Shown: positions 1-11,290 of the stretch, piece by piece
Position numbering within the stretch: position 1 is the stretch's first letter
How the letters are laid out: each line of letters starts with the position of its first letter
Assembly (NCBI GenBank): GCA_021234155.1
Contig: JAJEKV010000144.1
Location: 498,001-562,000 of the forward strand
Length of the DNA stretch: 64,000 nt
Origin: Isoetes taiwanensis
Lineage: Eukaryota > Streptophyta > Lycopodiopsida > Isoetales > Isoetaceae
Direction of reading: 5' to 3'
Notes under the pieces: generated by a model
Databases searched by the model: none
What the model saw: the letters and a program-made list of their open reading frames with translations, nothing else
What the model was told of the DNA's origin: nothing
Made by a program: the position numbers and the translations under genes

Positions 1-214
1 TATGCACCCAAACCAAAGGGGGTTTAAGAGGGATTTTAATTTAAATGTGTTGGACCCAATGGTTGTGTTAATTAATGTCAATGGTAGTTATGTGTTGGTT
101 GTTAATGTCAATGGTTGTTATGTGTTGGTTGTTATGTGTTGGGGGATTTAATTTTTATATGTTGCATGTTAATGGTTTGTGTTGCAAAACAATTTTTTTG
201 GCCCCTTCGGGGCC
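1..214. repeat. Left arm of a long inverted repeat pair (mate at 30933-31068)
   Basis: The first bases read TATGCACCCAAACCAAAGG and continue with GTTATGTGTTGG motifs to the GC palindrome GGCCCCTTCGGGGCC near 200-214. The reverse complement of 30933-31068 begins TATGCACCTAAACCAAAGG, has the same GTTATGTGTTGG motif, and ends in GGCCCTTCGGGCC. The left arm is longer because the GTTATGTGTTGG-type motif is repeated several times. The arm starts at the window edge, so its outer end and any target duplication cannot be seen. Confidence 0.75.
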
Positions 215-867
215 TTAGGGACGTCCCCCTTCCCCCTTAGGGACGTCCCCCTTTAGAATTCAAACCAGAAAAAAACTAGAAATCATTTGAGGCTTTCATC
301 ACCTGTAGCTTTTGAATTTGATTACAATAAAACAAATAGAACATAAGTAAAAGTTACCATAAAGATCGAGCAGATTGATCCCATTATTTTGAAAGTCATA
401 AAGTTTGCAACACGCAACACCCATACACAAACATTTTTCAACTGGAATTTAACATCAGCCTTTGGCCTCCATGGATTCTTGTGGTGAGAAACCAAAGTGG
501 GAAACTTTTCTGCTTGTTAGCACAAGGATCTAGAAGTCTTGGAATTTGCTTAATAACTGCCTCAAAATCTAAAAATGCATGGTAATTTTTTGCAAGCTTC
601 ATTCGGAATGAGCCATAAAACAATATCCAATAGCGCAATCCTGTATTAATCAACTGGTAGGATGTGAAAGCCTACCAAACCCGGCCGAAAAATTGCTGTT
701 TTAGCATAGATATCTTAACCAAACATATCCATATCATACACTATCAAAAAGATCTCGGAGAGAGCTTTCCAACGCAATAAAAATCATCTCAAACAGAGCT
801 ATGGATCAAAAGTTATGATAAGAAATGTGTTGCCGACGGGGAAACTGCACTACATACGCCCTTCAAG
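215..867. other. No gene seen
   Basis: A short direct duplication of TTAGGGACGTCCCCCTT lies at about 216-253. The rest is AT-rich sequence with no recognisable product. The stretch at 700-825, with words such as GATCTCGGAGAGAGC, resembles non-coding sequence common in plant LTR elements, but I cannot assign it. Confidence 0.5.
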
Positions 868-1064
868 CCCTTCATGTGCCCATTATGCACCGCACACAAA
901 AAGAGGGCTTTTGTTGTGAGCCATTAGTTGTTGACCATTGGAAAAAAAAGGCTAAAATCAATGGCCCTTCATGTGCCCATTATGCACCACACGCACAAAA
1001 AAAGGGCTTTTGTTGTGAGCCATTGGTTGTTGACCATTGAAAAAAAAAAGGGCTAAAATCAATG
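868..1064. repeat. Two-copy tandem duplication, period 97 bp
   Basis: CCCTTCATGTGCCCATTATG starts at 868 and again at 965. Each copy continues through GGGCTTTTGTTGTGAGCCATT and GTTGTTGACCATTG to an A-run and AAAATCAATGG. The copies differ by a few substitutions and by A-run length. A short frame runs through both copies but looks like a by-product of the repeat. Confidence 0.85.
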
Positions 1065-3722
1065 GCTCAGAAATGGTGCACTCTAGATGTACGCATTAGT
1101 ACATCCATTTGAATACATCACGAAATCATAGGAAAACCTTAGTGAAAAGCGTACAAAAACACAAAGAAAGCCCCCTGTTATTATGCTACATATTTATAAT
1201 GGTCGTGGTTTGTAGCATGGTTTTCAATATCGAGTTTATTGTCATGGTAATTATTCATAGTTATCACCTAATAGAATGTGGATATTCATAGTGGTTACTC
1301 ATAAGGCACTCAAAACACAAATGTCATAATATTTTCTATTTTTTGAAGAACATTATACTTTATTTAAGTATCAATCAAATTAGTACATGTGAAAATACAA
1401 AGGTGTCTTTTGTGCAATTTGTTATTGTTTGATCTTTTGTAATTTGTTTTGAATCTTTACCACATACTATAGTAATATTCAAGAACTATGTATGTTTTTG
1501 CATTCACACTTCTTACATTTCTTAGCAAAGGGTTTTAATATGGCTTTCGATTTTTCAAAACCAATTTAATTAATATCCCATGCTTAAATTTGTATTAAGA
1601 AGGAGAATGTCCTGCTATAATGATATTTTAAAGATGGAAATCATTCTCGAGATGATTTTGTTTAATTTTAAATTGATTGAAGATAGCTTCAAGTACAATT
1701 ATCCTTGTGACGATGCCTCTTCCTTGCATAACCATGCATTTTCTCCCTTTTAAATGCCTCGGGCATTTGCATGTTATTTTGAAGCTCTGCATGGCCATAC
1801 CATGGATTAAAAAAGGGAAACAGACCCATGATGGAAGATCTAGAAATGTACCATGGCATTGATTTTACTTTGGCATGCCATCAGATTGGGTAATTTGAGA
1901 GGAATTTAGGGATTAATAGAAAATTCTATAGTATAAAAGGTTTCTTGGGATTATCTTCTATGATTAAAGAAAGGCTCAAATATTACATAAGATTTTTCAT
2001 AGTTTTAGCATGTTGGAGTATGCCAAAACCGCATGATGCTTACCTCAGCAAGTTGGTGCGGGTTTTCAGTGCTCTTTTGTTTTTTCCTTCTGTAGTTGTA
2101 GGATGCGACACGCTGAGGCAGTGGAGTACGAAGCTTGCCAGAGTTGAGAAAGAATGAGCTAGGCTTTTCGATTTGAACAGAGCCCTTGCGAACTTTTTTG
2201 GCAGTGCCTTTGGGCTTCTTTATGAAGTTTTCCAAATTTCAGCAGGGTTGTCACAATTTCCCTCGTTTTTTTAGTAAAGCTTTTGGGCTTCTTTTTGAGA
2301 GGGGTGATTCCTATTTATTCATTTCAGTGGTAGTAGATAGCCAGGAAATAGTTAGTTTGTTTCAGTGGCTCTGCTTTACCTACGGGACACCATATGCCAT
2401 TTTGAACTACTTCGTTAAAACTAAAGAACATGTGTTTTATTTCTTCTACCAGATTAGATAGAAGAAGATTGTGAATGCTTGTCTTGGCCTTCGAGGTGCT
2501 TGTAGCTGATACCAAGAGTTATGAGAATTTTGCAGAGTTTATCAACTAAAGCATGGTGCTTCTCAAATGTGGTGCTGCTAATTTGATAGGGGATTCAAAT
2601 CCTCGTGAAAAGAGTCCTTGAATTTTTGCAACATTTAAAACTATGTTCTATTTGTGCTCTTAAGCAGATCCGAAGTTGGGTGCCTGCTACAAGCTTCTTG
2701 CAGTGGGCGAGATGGTTGTAACTTATTATGTTAGTTTTTCCCTTCAAGGAATTGTTGTAGAGAAGCTTGCAGGGAGCACATATGAACATGCTTCCTTGCT
2801 GCATTGTTTTTGTAACTGACTAGTTTTTTGAACTTTATTTTCTGTTGTTTCTTTAACGAATTTGCATAAGCTGAATTGATGGGAAGTTGTCAATTGATAT
2901 GAACTTGTATTTGTAATGCATAAGTTCTGGTAGATTGTGTTGTATGTAGCAGAGAACTTGTTTACATGTGCGGACGATCCCTTGCTTTATGATTTAATAT
3001 AGGGTTGACCTGCATCCCACGGTTTGTAAATCATAAGTTGTATGGAAATCTGAGTTTGACCCCATCTTGGTTTTGGGGAGATGGCCAGGGTTGAGCCACA
3101 TATAGAGTATTGGTTGGAATATTCCATGGTCTAGATGAGAGGAGTATCCTAGATGTGCATTTTCGAAATACAAAGGAACTAATAGGCCTAAGTGTATTTT
3201 GTATATTTCCTAAAACAATAAGGATGCTATCACTACCCCCGTAATCAGCCGCTACCTTGAATAGATGGTAACCCTAACCCTCGTTTCTCTGCATGCACTA
3301 TGCTGGGGCGGCTTCTACAGGTTCTTGGCAACACCATAGGTAGAACCCAAGGGCAGAGTGTCCAAGGAGCTAGCATTGCATTTGTGTTGGAAAGAATGTG
3401 CAGCAAAGAGAGATGAAGGCAACTGCGCAATTTCGTTGTGATTGAGGGTTCTATGCAAAGTTGGAGTGATTAGATGCTTGGCTTTCGTTGTTGAACGAGG
3501 GGATAACAGGTGATATGATCCCATATACCATTATAGTGAATTAAAAGGTACAAGCTGCTCCATCCCTTCTTGTTCGTATTTTTGCATATTGTCTGTTTAT
3601 TCATCCCTTTGCAAAGATGGTAAAGCTTGCGGTGTGCTAGAAGTAGCAGAACTATATGGTCCTGAAGCATATGCACGATTCTTTTGAACTTGCAAATGCA
3701 ATAATCTACTTTATAGCCACAG
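1065..3722. other. Long AT-rich stretch, no supported gene
   Basis: Only short frames with no recognisable domain occur here. An ATG-started frame at 3300 encodes about 38 residues, beginning MLGRLLQVLGNTIG, and could be an upstream exon of the membrane-protein model at 3723-4747. I could not find a donor site in the phase that exon needs, so it is not called. Confidence 0.5.
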
Positions 3723-4747
3723 TTCTTCTTCCGATTGGAGCGGCTTTTCAATTTTCGATTATAACAACATAATCGGCTTAGTTCTCGTGCTATTTGCGGT
3801 GTTTCTTGTGCTAGCTATTAATTTGCATGATCTACATGCTCACCTCTTTGGTATACATTATCAAATGCACGTAATTAGGTTAGACAAGCAGCTGGCATAT
3901 GTGGAAGTAGCGACACCATTAGTCTATGGGGGGTTCTATTTTCCTCTTTGTGGGAGTTCTATTTCTTCTTAGGGTAAGCATCTGCACGTATTGAATAGAT
4001 AGTCCTTTTTAGGCTTTAGGGTACCAAAATGCAATGAACAGATGTGCTTTATATGCAATTGGCCTTTATAAAATGTTGTTTAAGGGCCCTGGAGTTATTA
4101 CTTGTTAGATTTGACTTGTGGGGTTTGGGTGTTCTAGGACCTCCCATGGCGGAACATTATTCTCAATCATATGGTCTCCAAGTTCATCTTTGTAAGGGCT
4201 GCTTCTTATAGGCTCTGCATTTTGGCTCTTGGGTTCTGTTCTCAACATGTTCGAAGTCTATGAAAGAAGTCCTTTGGAGATTCAAGCATACCAAAATTCT
4301 GTCAAAGTGACTATGATAGTAGGGAGCACTCTTCTAGTCCTTTGTGTGGTATTGGGCTTGGAAACCTGGCCAAAGACAACAGGGGAAAGAACACAGGTGA
4401 GATCTATTTGCCACATATGATTATGAATGCCATGATGATAGATCATGACATGGCTGGTATAGGGTTGTCTTATTAGAGCAGATCTAGATGCCTCTCCTGT
4501 ATATGTGACTTTAATTTATAAAGGATCTCTCTGTTTGTAATTTATTAAGGAAAGGGGAGCCCCTATGTTCTAATCTTGCATTGTAACATGTTTTGCTTGT
4601 AACCTACAGGGCATAAAGCATCTCCTTCAGGTCCAACAAATATCATCTGTAAAAAAAACCGGTTTGGTGGAGACCAGTTCCAGGTTATATGTTAAGTTTT
4701 ATTCTTTAGAGCCCGTGCTATGGAATTTGGCTACGAGCTTGTTGTAG
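3723..4747 (+). CDS. Three-exon membrane-protein gene fragment, function unknown
   Basis: Three plus-strand exons join in phase: 3723-3850 (acceptor CACAG, donor GGTATAC), 4197-4396 (acceptor GTAAG, donor CAGGTGAG) and 4610-4747 (acceptor CTACAG, ending in TAG). The codon split across the first junction is g|gg, giving Gly. The second junction is in phase 0. The product has three hydrophobic segments: IIGLVLVLFAVFLVLAINL; LLLIGSAFWLLGSVLNMF; and VTMIVGSTLLVLCVVLGLE. A polar EVYERSPLEIQAYQNS stretch separates the last two. The 5' end is missing: the first exon needs an upstream exon ending in phase 2. I do not recognise the family. The fragment sits in DNA dominated by transposon pieces, so it may be a captured or relict copy, and the third exon could be untranslated. 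Confidence 0.5.
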
Positions 4748-5152
4748 TATTTCTTATATTTTTTTTTACCCTATTATCTTAGATATGCTCTCCTCATTAG
4801 CCATCTTGTTGTAACATCTAGCCAGGCTTGTACATTATATATAGTTGAATGCCAAAGTCCTAATTTTAGGCTCTACAAGAACATTATTGCTGAATTATGT
4901 TTGCTGCTTGTACATTATCTGTTGAATGCCTAAATAGGGTTACTTTGATGTTGAAGACTTGACGTAGGCTGGACATTTTGTCGAAGTGGAACAGTTAATA
5001 TATTGGCAGTCTAATGTTGGGGAAGAATCGGTCATTTGACAGAGCATTATAATATTTGCAGAATCAATCATGGAGTCTAATGCTGGAATCAAAGTGATGG
5101 ATCTATTGGCCAACTTTTTCCTTCCAAGTAGCAATGATCATTATTAATTCCA
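4748..5152. other. Non-coding, no gene seen
   Basis: AT-rich sequence downstream of the membrane-protein model, perhaps its 3' flank. Nothing in it could be supported as a gene or repeat. Confidence 0.5.
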
Positions 5153-5277
5153 TGTGTATATATAGCTATTTGTATGTGTGTCAATAAGTTGTGGCACAAT
5201 AAATGGGCTCTTCCATTTATGTATATAGCTATTTGTATGTGTCAATAAGCCGTGGGACAATAAATGGGCTGAGGCGT
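5153..5277. repeat. Two-copy tandem duplication, about 64 bp
   Basis: TATAGCTATTTGTATGTGTG at about 5160 recurs at about 5225 in slightly shortened form. Both copies continue with CAATAAG, then TGTGGCACAATAAATGGGCT in one and CGTGGGACAATAAATGGGCT in the other. Confidence 0.8.
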
Positions 5278-5888
5278 CGCAGATTTTCTCCCTAATTCAT
5301 TTCAGTTCATTATCCCTGAGATCAGATTTCATCGGTTTGACATTGTTTGTACCTGATCTTGCCCTTGCTTCTTTTATACTAGAATTTCCGTTGGAGTTGC
5401 AGCATTCAGGAGCAGTATATGCATATGGGATTTGGTGTTCTATGAATTGGTGGCAAATGCAAATTTGAGTGCAAATTGGATTTCTTGTAAGTTTTGGAGC
5501 TTCAAATTGAAGTAACATAGAATAGTTTTCTGAAGATGGTTGGGAGGATTCAAAGCTGAAAGTGATTTCTGAAGTGGCTTCTTTCGGGATATTGTGCTAT
5601 TTATATCCATGGGGATAATGGTTTAACCAAGGTTCGAATCCTTGGAGCTTCTTTTATTTGTTTTTATTAGGAAAAATACCATTTGTAATGGCAATTTCTA
5701 TTGGTGTGTTGGATTTTATGACATCGGCAAAATTTCCTATAATTATCAATGATAGAGACCATTCCTAAGAAACCGCTACATGCTAGCACTAAGAACCATT
5801 ACATGCTAACATATAGAATTATTATACGTGTTAATAAATGAACTTAGAATGCTATAACATTGAACAAATTATGCATTCTACTAAAGAT
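5278..5888. other. Non-coding, no gene seen
   Basis: AT-rich DNA with short repeated words such as ACATGCTA near 5780-5815. No recognisable coding segment. Confidence 0.45.
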
Positions 5889-6060
5889 CCTATATGGTTT
5901 GCATGCACAAAAATGGGAAGGTTTTAAACTATAAAACGTATGCGGCTTGTGTCATTTCAACCCTATATGGCTGCACTTTAACCCTATATGGTTTGCACGC
6001 ATAAAAATGGGAAGGCTTTAGACCATTAACCATATGCAACTTGTGTAATTTCGCCACCCT
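5889..6060. repeat. Two-copy duplication, about 94 bp
   Basis: TATATGGTTTGCA occurs at about 5891 and 5985. It is followed in both copies by CACAAAAATGGGAAGG (first) or CGCATAAAAATGGGAAGG (second) and by a TATGC...CTTGTGT...ATTTC stretch. Confidence 0.7.
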
Positions 6061-6400
6061 AATTTCGCACTTTAAGAACCACATTGTATAATGCCATACC
6101 AAATCGAGTCTCATTACCACCACCTTATACCATATTAAGAAACTCTACACATGAACCACGATATTAAACAACAACGAATAAACATGTTAGTAAACCATAT
6201 CATTGAACACCATAACTGAACCGTTGATAATTACTTTGTAAAAATACCACATTAATAAAGCATATAAAGAAACCGCATACATTAGCCATGTAATGTTTTT
6301 AATGATATCAACCCACAAAGATGCATTGATTATTTTCAACGGTTTTTTATGTATAACCAAGGAAAAAACCCGTAGTGGTTTTATTTTTTGGTGCCTTGTG
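6061..6400. other. Non-coding, no gene seen
   Basis: AT-rich spacer between two repeat blocks. Minus-strand frames exist but show no domain. Confidence 0.45.
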
Positions 6401-6840
6401 ATAGGTGGCATGTTGGAGCCTAGGTGGCATGTTTGAGCCACCTTGGCATGTTGGAGCCTAGGTGGCATATTTGAGCCACCTTGGCATGCTTGAGCCTTTA
6501 CATGACCTTTGTTACATGTTTGACTTTCATTGACCAACATTTTTGGTGATGCAAATGGTGCATGTGGTGAATCATGTGGTGCATGTGGTGAATCATGTGG
6601 TGAATCATAGGTGGCATGTTGGAGCCTAGGTGGCATGTTTGAGCCACCTTGGCATGTTGGAGCCTAGGTGGCATATTTGAGCCACCTTGGCATGCTTGAG
6701 CCTTTACATGACCTTTGTTACATGTTTGACTTTCATTGACCAACATGTTTGGTGATGCAAATGGTGCATGTGGTGAATCATGTGGTGAATCATAGGTGGC
6801 ATGTTGGAGCCTACGTGGCATGTTGGAGCCTAGGTTCTCC
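6401..6840. repeat. Tandem minisatellite block, unit about 206 bp
   Basis: The unit starts ATAGGTGGCATGTTGGAGCC at 6401 and 6607, with a shorter third start at about 6792. Each unit contains sub-repeats of GGTGGCATGTTTGAGCC and GGCATGTTGGAGCCTA, and a CATGTGGTGAATCATGTGGTG stretch that differs in copy number between units. It lies directly downstream, in gene sense, of the transposon exon at 6840-7390. Overlapping frames through it are low-complexity artefacts. Confidence 0.85.
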
Positions 6841-7390
6841 AACATTTGGAAGCTTCTCCAACATTTTGTTCACCAGTGGAAGACTTGCAGTTTCATTGTG
6901 TTGGTGAACGAGCTTAGACTTCTTGCTGCCATCTCTGAATACAGTTTTTTCATAGTCTAGGTATTCCCACTTCACCATGCCACTATCACTAGATTGTTCA
7001 TGTGGGCAGATAGGGAACTTCTTAATCCCACACTCTTTACACTCACCCAGAATGCATTCCCTCTTATGGTAAGGTTGGAAGCTAGTTTTCTCACATAAGA
7101 TTCCCTGCCACAGACTTCTTGTGCTACTTATTTTGTATTGGGGGGCATCTCTGATTCACCATATATGTCGACGACCGCAAAGTCGACAAGTGCGGTTTGT
7201 AGCTTTTTGGGTGCTTAGTTCTCATACTATTGAAACCATCTATTAGCATCTGCATTCTAACATGGTATATACAGCAGCAACTATTGAAGTCCTTTAATTT
7301 TACAACAAACCATGGTTTCAGCTTTTCAAACATCCTCTGTTTGATCATAACACTAGGATGTTCCGTCTTGAATTTCCTGAACAATTGCAA
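6840..7390 (-). pseudogene. C-terminal exon of a transposon-type protein gene (broken)
   Basis: Read on the minus strand, an exon begins after the acceptor CCTTGCAG at 7391-7394. It encodes LQLFRKFKTEHPSVMIKQ, then a Phe/Lys-rich stretch and the cysteine motif SCCCIYHVRMQML. A stop at about 7124 ends that frame. The adjacent frame carries on with TRSLWQGILCEKTSFQPYH, then ECILGECKECGIKKFPICPH and VKWEYLDYEKTV, to about 6845. This layout (F-x-x-HP, CCC-x-YH, then H-x3-EC-x3-GEC-x2-CG with CP) matches, from memory, an uncharacterised transposon-encoded family seen in plants, algae and animals. I cannot name its superfamily. The paired cysteines suggest metal binding. The CACTA element at 7401 interrupts the gene just upstream of this exon. 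Confidence 0.65.
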
Positions 7391-7400
7391 CTGCAAGGAA

Positions 7401-7660
7401 CACAACAAGAGAATGGACATTTAGCGACGTGGCTTTGACGGCCAGGCGCGCGGCGTGGACGCCGCAAATAACGTCACCATGCGACGTCAATGCGACGTCA
7501 CGTCGCAGACACGTCGCATGCGACATGTGGTGCGACGTCTGACACCGTGACGTGGCAGATCTGTCACGCCAGGTGCGCCACGTCTACGACCACGTCGCAT
7601 CGCGTGCGTCACTTTTGTGCGACGTGACGTCGCGTGCGACGTCTGCTGGACGTCTAGTGT
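7401..7660. repeat. Left terminal and subterminal repeat cluster of the CACTA element
   Basis: After the terminal inverted repeat, the words GCGACGT, GACGTC and CGTCGC recur many times to about 7655. In CACTA elements such subterminal repeats bind the transposase (family knowledge). The cluster is far richer in CpG than the flanking DNA. Confidence 0.75.
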
Positions 7661-7664
7661 ACTT

Positions 7665-10420
7665 TGTTCTTTTTGGAGAACAAGGATGGTCTTCTGGCCA
7701 CGAAAGTTGGTCCCCTGGGTAATGTCGATATTCTGAGTCCATTGGAAGAGTCAAATCATGGTTTTGGAGAGGGAAAATTGCTCGTCCATCGCCAGGGCCT
7801 TCGTAAGAGAACTTTTGTGGCAGCATGTGAGCTCTGGAAGACTCGGAGCTATTTCATCGTGCACCAATACTACATATCCTAGTGAAATGTTTTTCTCATG
7901 TCCGCGACCGCACGTAACCGCTTGTCAAAATTCCACCTTTTTTCGATGCAGAATTTTTTAGTTATGCGTTCTTTTGCATTCATGCTTCATAAATTCGTAA
8001 TTAATGCATGGTATGGAATTAAATTCTGATTTTTTGTCAGTTGGCTTCCTAGGTCATCCCCAGCATACATGCAAATTTTTAGAATTTCCGGATAAAGTTC
8101 TGATCAAATAGGTAGCATTGGAAGCGGCCTAGGCAAAACTGTTGTTGGGCAAGAGCAAGACATTCATAAATTCGTAATTAATGCATAGTAAGGAATTAAA
8201 TTCTAATTTTTTGTCAGCAGGCTTCCTAAGTCATCGCCAACGTACATGCCAGTTTTCAAAATTTCCAGACAAGGTTTAGATCAAAGTGTTTGCATTAGAA
8301 TGCGGTCAGGCTGACTGTTGTTGGGCAGCAGAGCTAGCACACTTGCCCAAGACAAACAAGGCCAGGACCTTGCAAGGCCGCCTCATTAGAGGGGAGAGTC
8401 CGAACCCCAAGAGGCGAGCCACAAAAAGTTTCGAGGCGCCTTTTCTCGGCGGCGCTCCCGGAGGGGTCGTGACGCTAAAGACCACACTCCGGGATCTCCG
8501 GTTCCCCTATCCAACCGATTTGAATCCTTCGTTCAAGGCCCCCGCTCGATAAGGTCCAAAAAATTCAACATCCGTCCAGGAGAACTTATCAAACCGCGAG
8601 TGTGTCTGCGGTCGACCGTAGAAACCAAAGTGTTTTGTCGTTCGGACATTGCGGAGGCTCCGGGAATGGCGATTCGACTTTTTGCCACATCGTCCGGGAG
8701 GCCGAAATTACTCTAGAGACCAAGTTGCACGGTCGGTTTTGCAAAAAGAAAGAAACACTTACGCCCCACGTAAAAGATTCGACGTGCCCACCTCCTAGGC
8801 CAATTGACTACGGAGTGTGTTGGACATGAGATAGTTTGACGCTTCCCGAGAAGGGGTGGTCTTCGCCACGAAACTTGGTCCCCGGACAATGTCGACATTA
8901 GGAGTCCATTGGCGCGAGCCGAATCACGATTCGAGAGGGGAAGTTGCCTGTCCGCCCCGCGGGGCCTTGGAGAGGACTTTTGGGGCAACCGCCTTGTGGT
9001 GGTTTTAGGGTCCGTGTTCAAGGCCAACACCACCCTTATACGCCAAGACACGCGCGCCAAAGGTCCTAGTCGAATCGACAATGATAGAGCCTCAAACGTA
9101 AACCCTATTAGTTGCCAGGGGTTCTAGCGGGGTTTCGTTTTGGGTGCCGAAGTTTTGGTCCTTTGCACTTGGGACTTGGCCGATAAGATGCGTTGAGAAC
9201 GAAGCAAGGGGAACCGACGGAATGGAGTTTGGATTTTTACTCCTCCCGTTGTGGCGCTTAGAAGTAAAGGGCGCTTTTGCAAGAAGCAAGACATTCATAA
9301 ATTCGTAATTAATGCATAGTACGGAATAAAATTCTGATTTTTGTCGTGGGCTTCCTAAGTCATCGCCAACATACTGGCCAGTTTTCAAAATTTCCGGACA
9401 AGGTTTAGATCAAAGTGTTTGCATTAGAACGGTCCGGGCAGCTCAGTAGTTGGGCAGCCGAAGCCTGGCACACTTTTGCCCAAGTCAAACAAGGCGGGGA
9501 CCTTGCAAGGCCGTCTCATTAGAGGGGAGAGTCTCGAACCCCAAGAGGCGAGCCCCAAAAAGTTTCGAGGTAGCCTTTTCCGGCGGCGCCCACCGGGGCC
9601 AGATGCTAAAGACCACACTCCCGGATCTCGGTTCCCCTATCCGACCATTGAATCCTTCGTTCAAGGGCCCTGTCTCGATAAGGTCCAAAAAAATCCAACA
9701 TCCGTCCGTGAGAACTTATCAAACCGCGAAGCATCCTGCGGTCGACCGTGTAGAAACCAAAGTTTTTTGTCGTTCAGACATTGCGGAGGCTCCGGAATGG
9801 CGATTCGACTTCGCCACATCGTCCGGGAGGCCGAAATTACCCTAGAGACCAAGTTGCACGGTCAGTTTTGCAAAAGAAAGAAACACTTACGCCCTACGTT
9901 GCAGTATTCGACAGCCACCTCCTAAGCCAATTGACTACGAGTGTGTTGGACATGAGATAGTTTGACGCTACCTCGAGAAGGGGTTGTCTTTTGGCCAGGA
10001 AGCAATGTCGACGTTTCGAGTCCATTGGCAGAGCCGAATCACGATTCCGGAGAGGGGAAGTTGCCCGTCCGTCGCCAGGGCCTTCGGGAGTGGACTTTTG
10101 GGGCAAGCTGCTTCCAGGTGGTTTTTAGGGTCCGTGCTCTGGCGTCAACACCCCCCCTCTACGTCAAGACACGGCGCAAGGTCCTAGTCGAATCTGACAA
10201 GGATAGAGCCTCCGAAACGTAAACCCTACCTGGCAGCGCTCCCAAAAAGTTTCCCAAGGTAGCCTTTCCTAGCAGCGCTCCCCCGAGGGGCCGTACGCTA
10301 AAGACCACACTCCCGGATCTCGGTTCCCCTATCCGACCATTGAATCCTTCGTTCAAGGGCCCTCGTTCGATAAGGGCCAAAAAAATCCAACATCCGTCCG
10401 GGAGAACTTATCAAACCGCC
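7665..10420. repeat. Tandem array inside the CACTA element, period about 1.13 kb
   Basis: Three markers recur at a common spacing. CATTCATAAATTCGTAATTA occurs at about 8163 and 9293. A block ending CATTAGAGGGGAGAGTC occurs at about 8384 and 9518. The block CAACATCCGTCC...GAGAACTTATCAAACCG occurs at about 8567, 9697 and 10389. A degenerate first copy starts near 7665 and a truncated last copy ends near 10420. Local frames are open but look like repeat artefacts. Copies differ mostly by short indels in GC-rich words. Confidence 0.75.
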
Positions 10421-10459
10421 ACCCCAGGCTCAAACATGCCACCCCAGGCTCAAATATTC
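10421..10459. repeat. Two short CCACCCCAGGCTCAAA units
   Basis: Two adjacent copies of a CCACCCCAGGCTCAAAYATG-like unit lie here. They resemble the reverse complement of the GGAGCCTAGGTGGCATGTT units of the 6401-6840 minisatellite outside the CACTA element. Confidence 0.55.
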
Positions 10460-10599
10460 GTAAGTAGTAGCAATAGAAGATTGCTTAAATCCGGAATGCG
10501 ATTTTGACTGCATATATGGCTCGGGAATGTCCAAATTAGCATAAGGACAAACTTTCATGACCATCAGATGAAAAAAAGGCACCAAAAAAATTAAAAAGT

Positions 10600-10745
10600 G
10601 TTAGGACGCCGCTATAACAAAATATCGTCCGGACACGCCGCATGCGACGTTAAACCAGATATATCACGATTTTGAAATCGTGATATACGATTTAAAATTA
10701 CGTTAAGATGCGACGTCGCACGACGCGCGATGCGGCGTGTGTTTT
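10600..10745. repeat. Internal CpG-rich GCGACGT cluster with a perfect hairpin
   Basis: The block resembles the CACTA subterminal clusters (CACGCCGCATGCGACGT, GCGACGTCGCACGACGC). It contains a palindrome with 12-bp arms, ATATCACGATTT (10661-10672) and AAATCGTGATAT (10675-10686), separated by two bases. It may be a second, internal CACTA end. Confidence 0.5.
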
Positions 10746-10919
10746 TATAGTCCCGCGGGCCGTCTTTTCCGGGACCATTCCTAGGCTTCCTTCTATCGAC
10801 TATTTTGGGCGATCTTCGGCGCTACGACCTTGAACGACTTGCAAACACTCTTTTTAAGGTTAGTAGATCATGGTTTTTGGATTGAATGGTTTTTTGGATT
10901 GAATGATTTAGTGTAGATT

Positions 10920-11275
10920 TCAAATTTTTTTTCTATCTCTTTCCTTCTTTTTCTTCTTCTTGTTTCTTCATTCTTCTTCTTTTTCCTTCTTTCCTCATTT
11001 CTTTCTTCGATTCTTCCCTTATTTCACTCTTCCATTCTTCCATTCTTCTATCTTCTTCCATTTCATTCTCTTATTTCTTCCATTCTTCTCTTTCTTCCCC
11101 TAATTTCTTTTTTCTCCTCTTTCCCCTTCTCTTCTTTCTCCCACCCTTCTCTTCTTCTTTGATTCATTCATTTTTTTTCTTTCTTGTTTTACTATTTCTT
11201 CATTTTTTTTTTTTGTTTCTTCTTTGATCTTTTTTTCCGTTGTTCTTATTCTTCTAACTCTTTGTTGCTTTCTAT
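10920..11275 (+). repeat. Long pyrimidine (TTC/TTCTT) tract
   Basis: About 350 bp of almost pure C/T on the plus strand lies directly before the Ty3 insertion. Across the empty site the sequence runs on into a stretch ending TTTTGGTAAGTTG, a good splice donor. This fits a pyrimidine-rich leader of a CACTA transcript, by inference. Confidence 0.6.
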
Positions 11276-11290
11276 TTCGATTTGGACCCG

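Noticed and set aside
2186-2461. 91-codon plus-strand frame (Phe-rich)
   Set aside because: AT-rich composition, no domain, no splice context, and a competing minus-strand frame. Probably chance.
6187-6845. Minus-strand frames of 115 and 149 codons rich in His, Met and Pro
   Set aside because: They are made by the 206-bp minisatellite and are low complexity without a domain.
8286-10222. Many open frames of 70-149 codons on both strands
   Set aside because: They lie in a GC-rich tandem array, repeat with it, and show no domain. GC-rich DNA has few stop codons.
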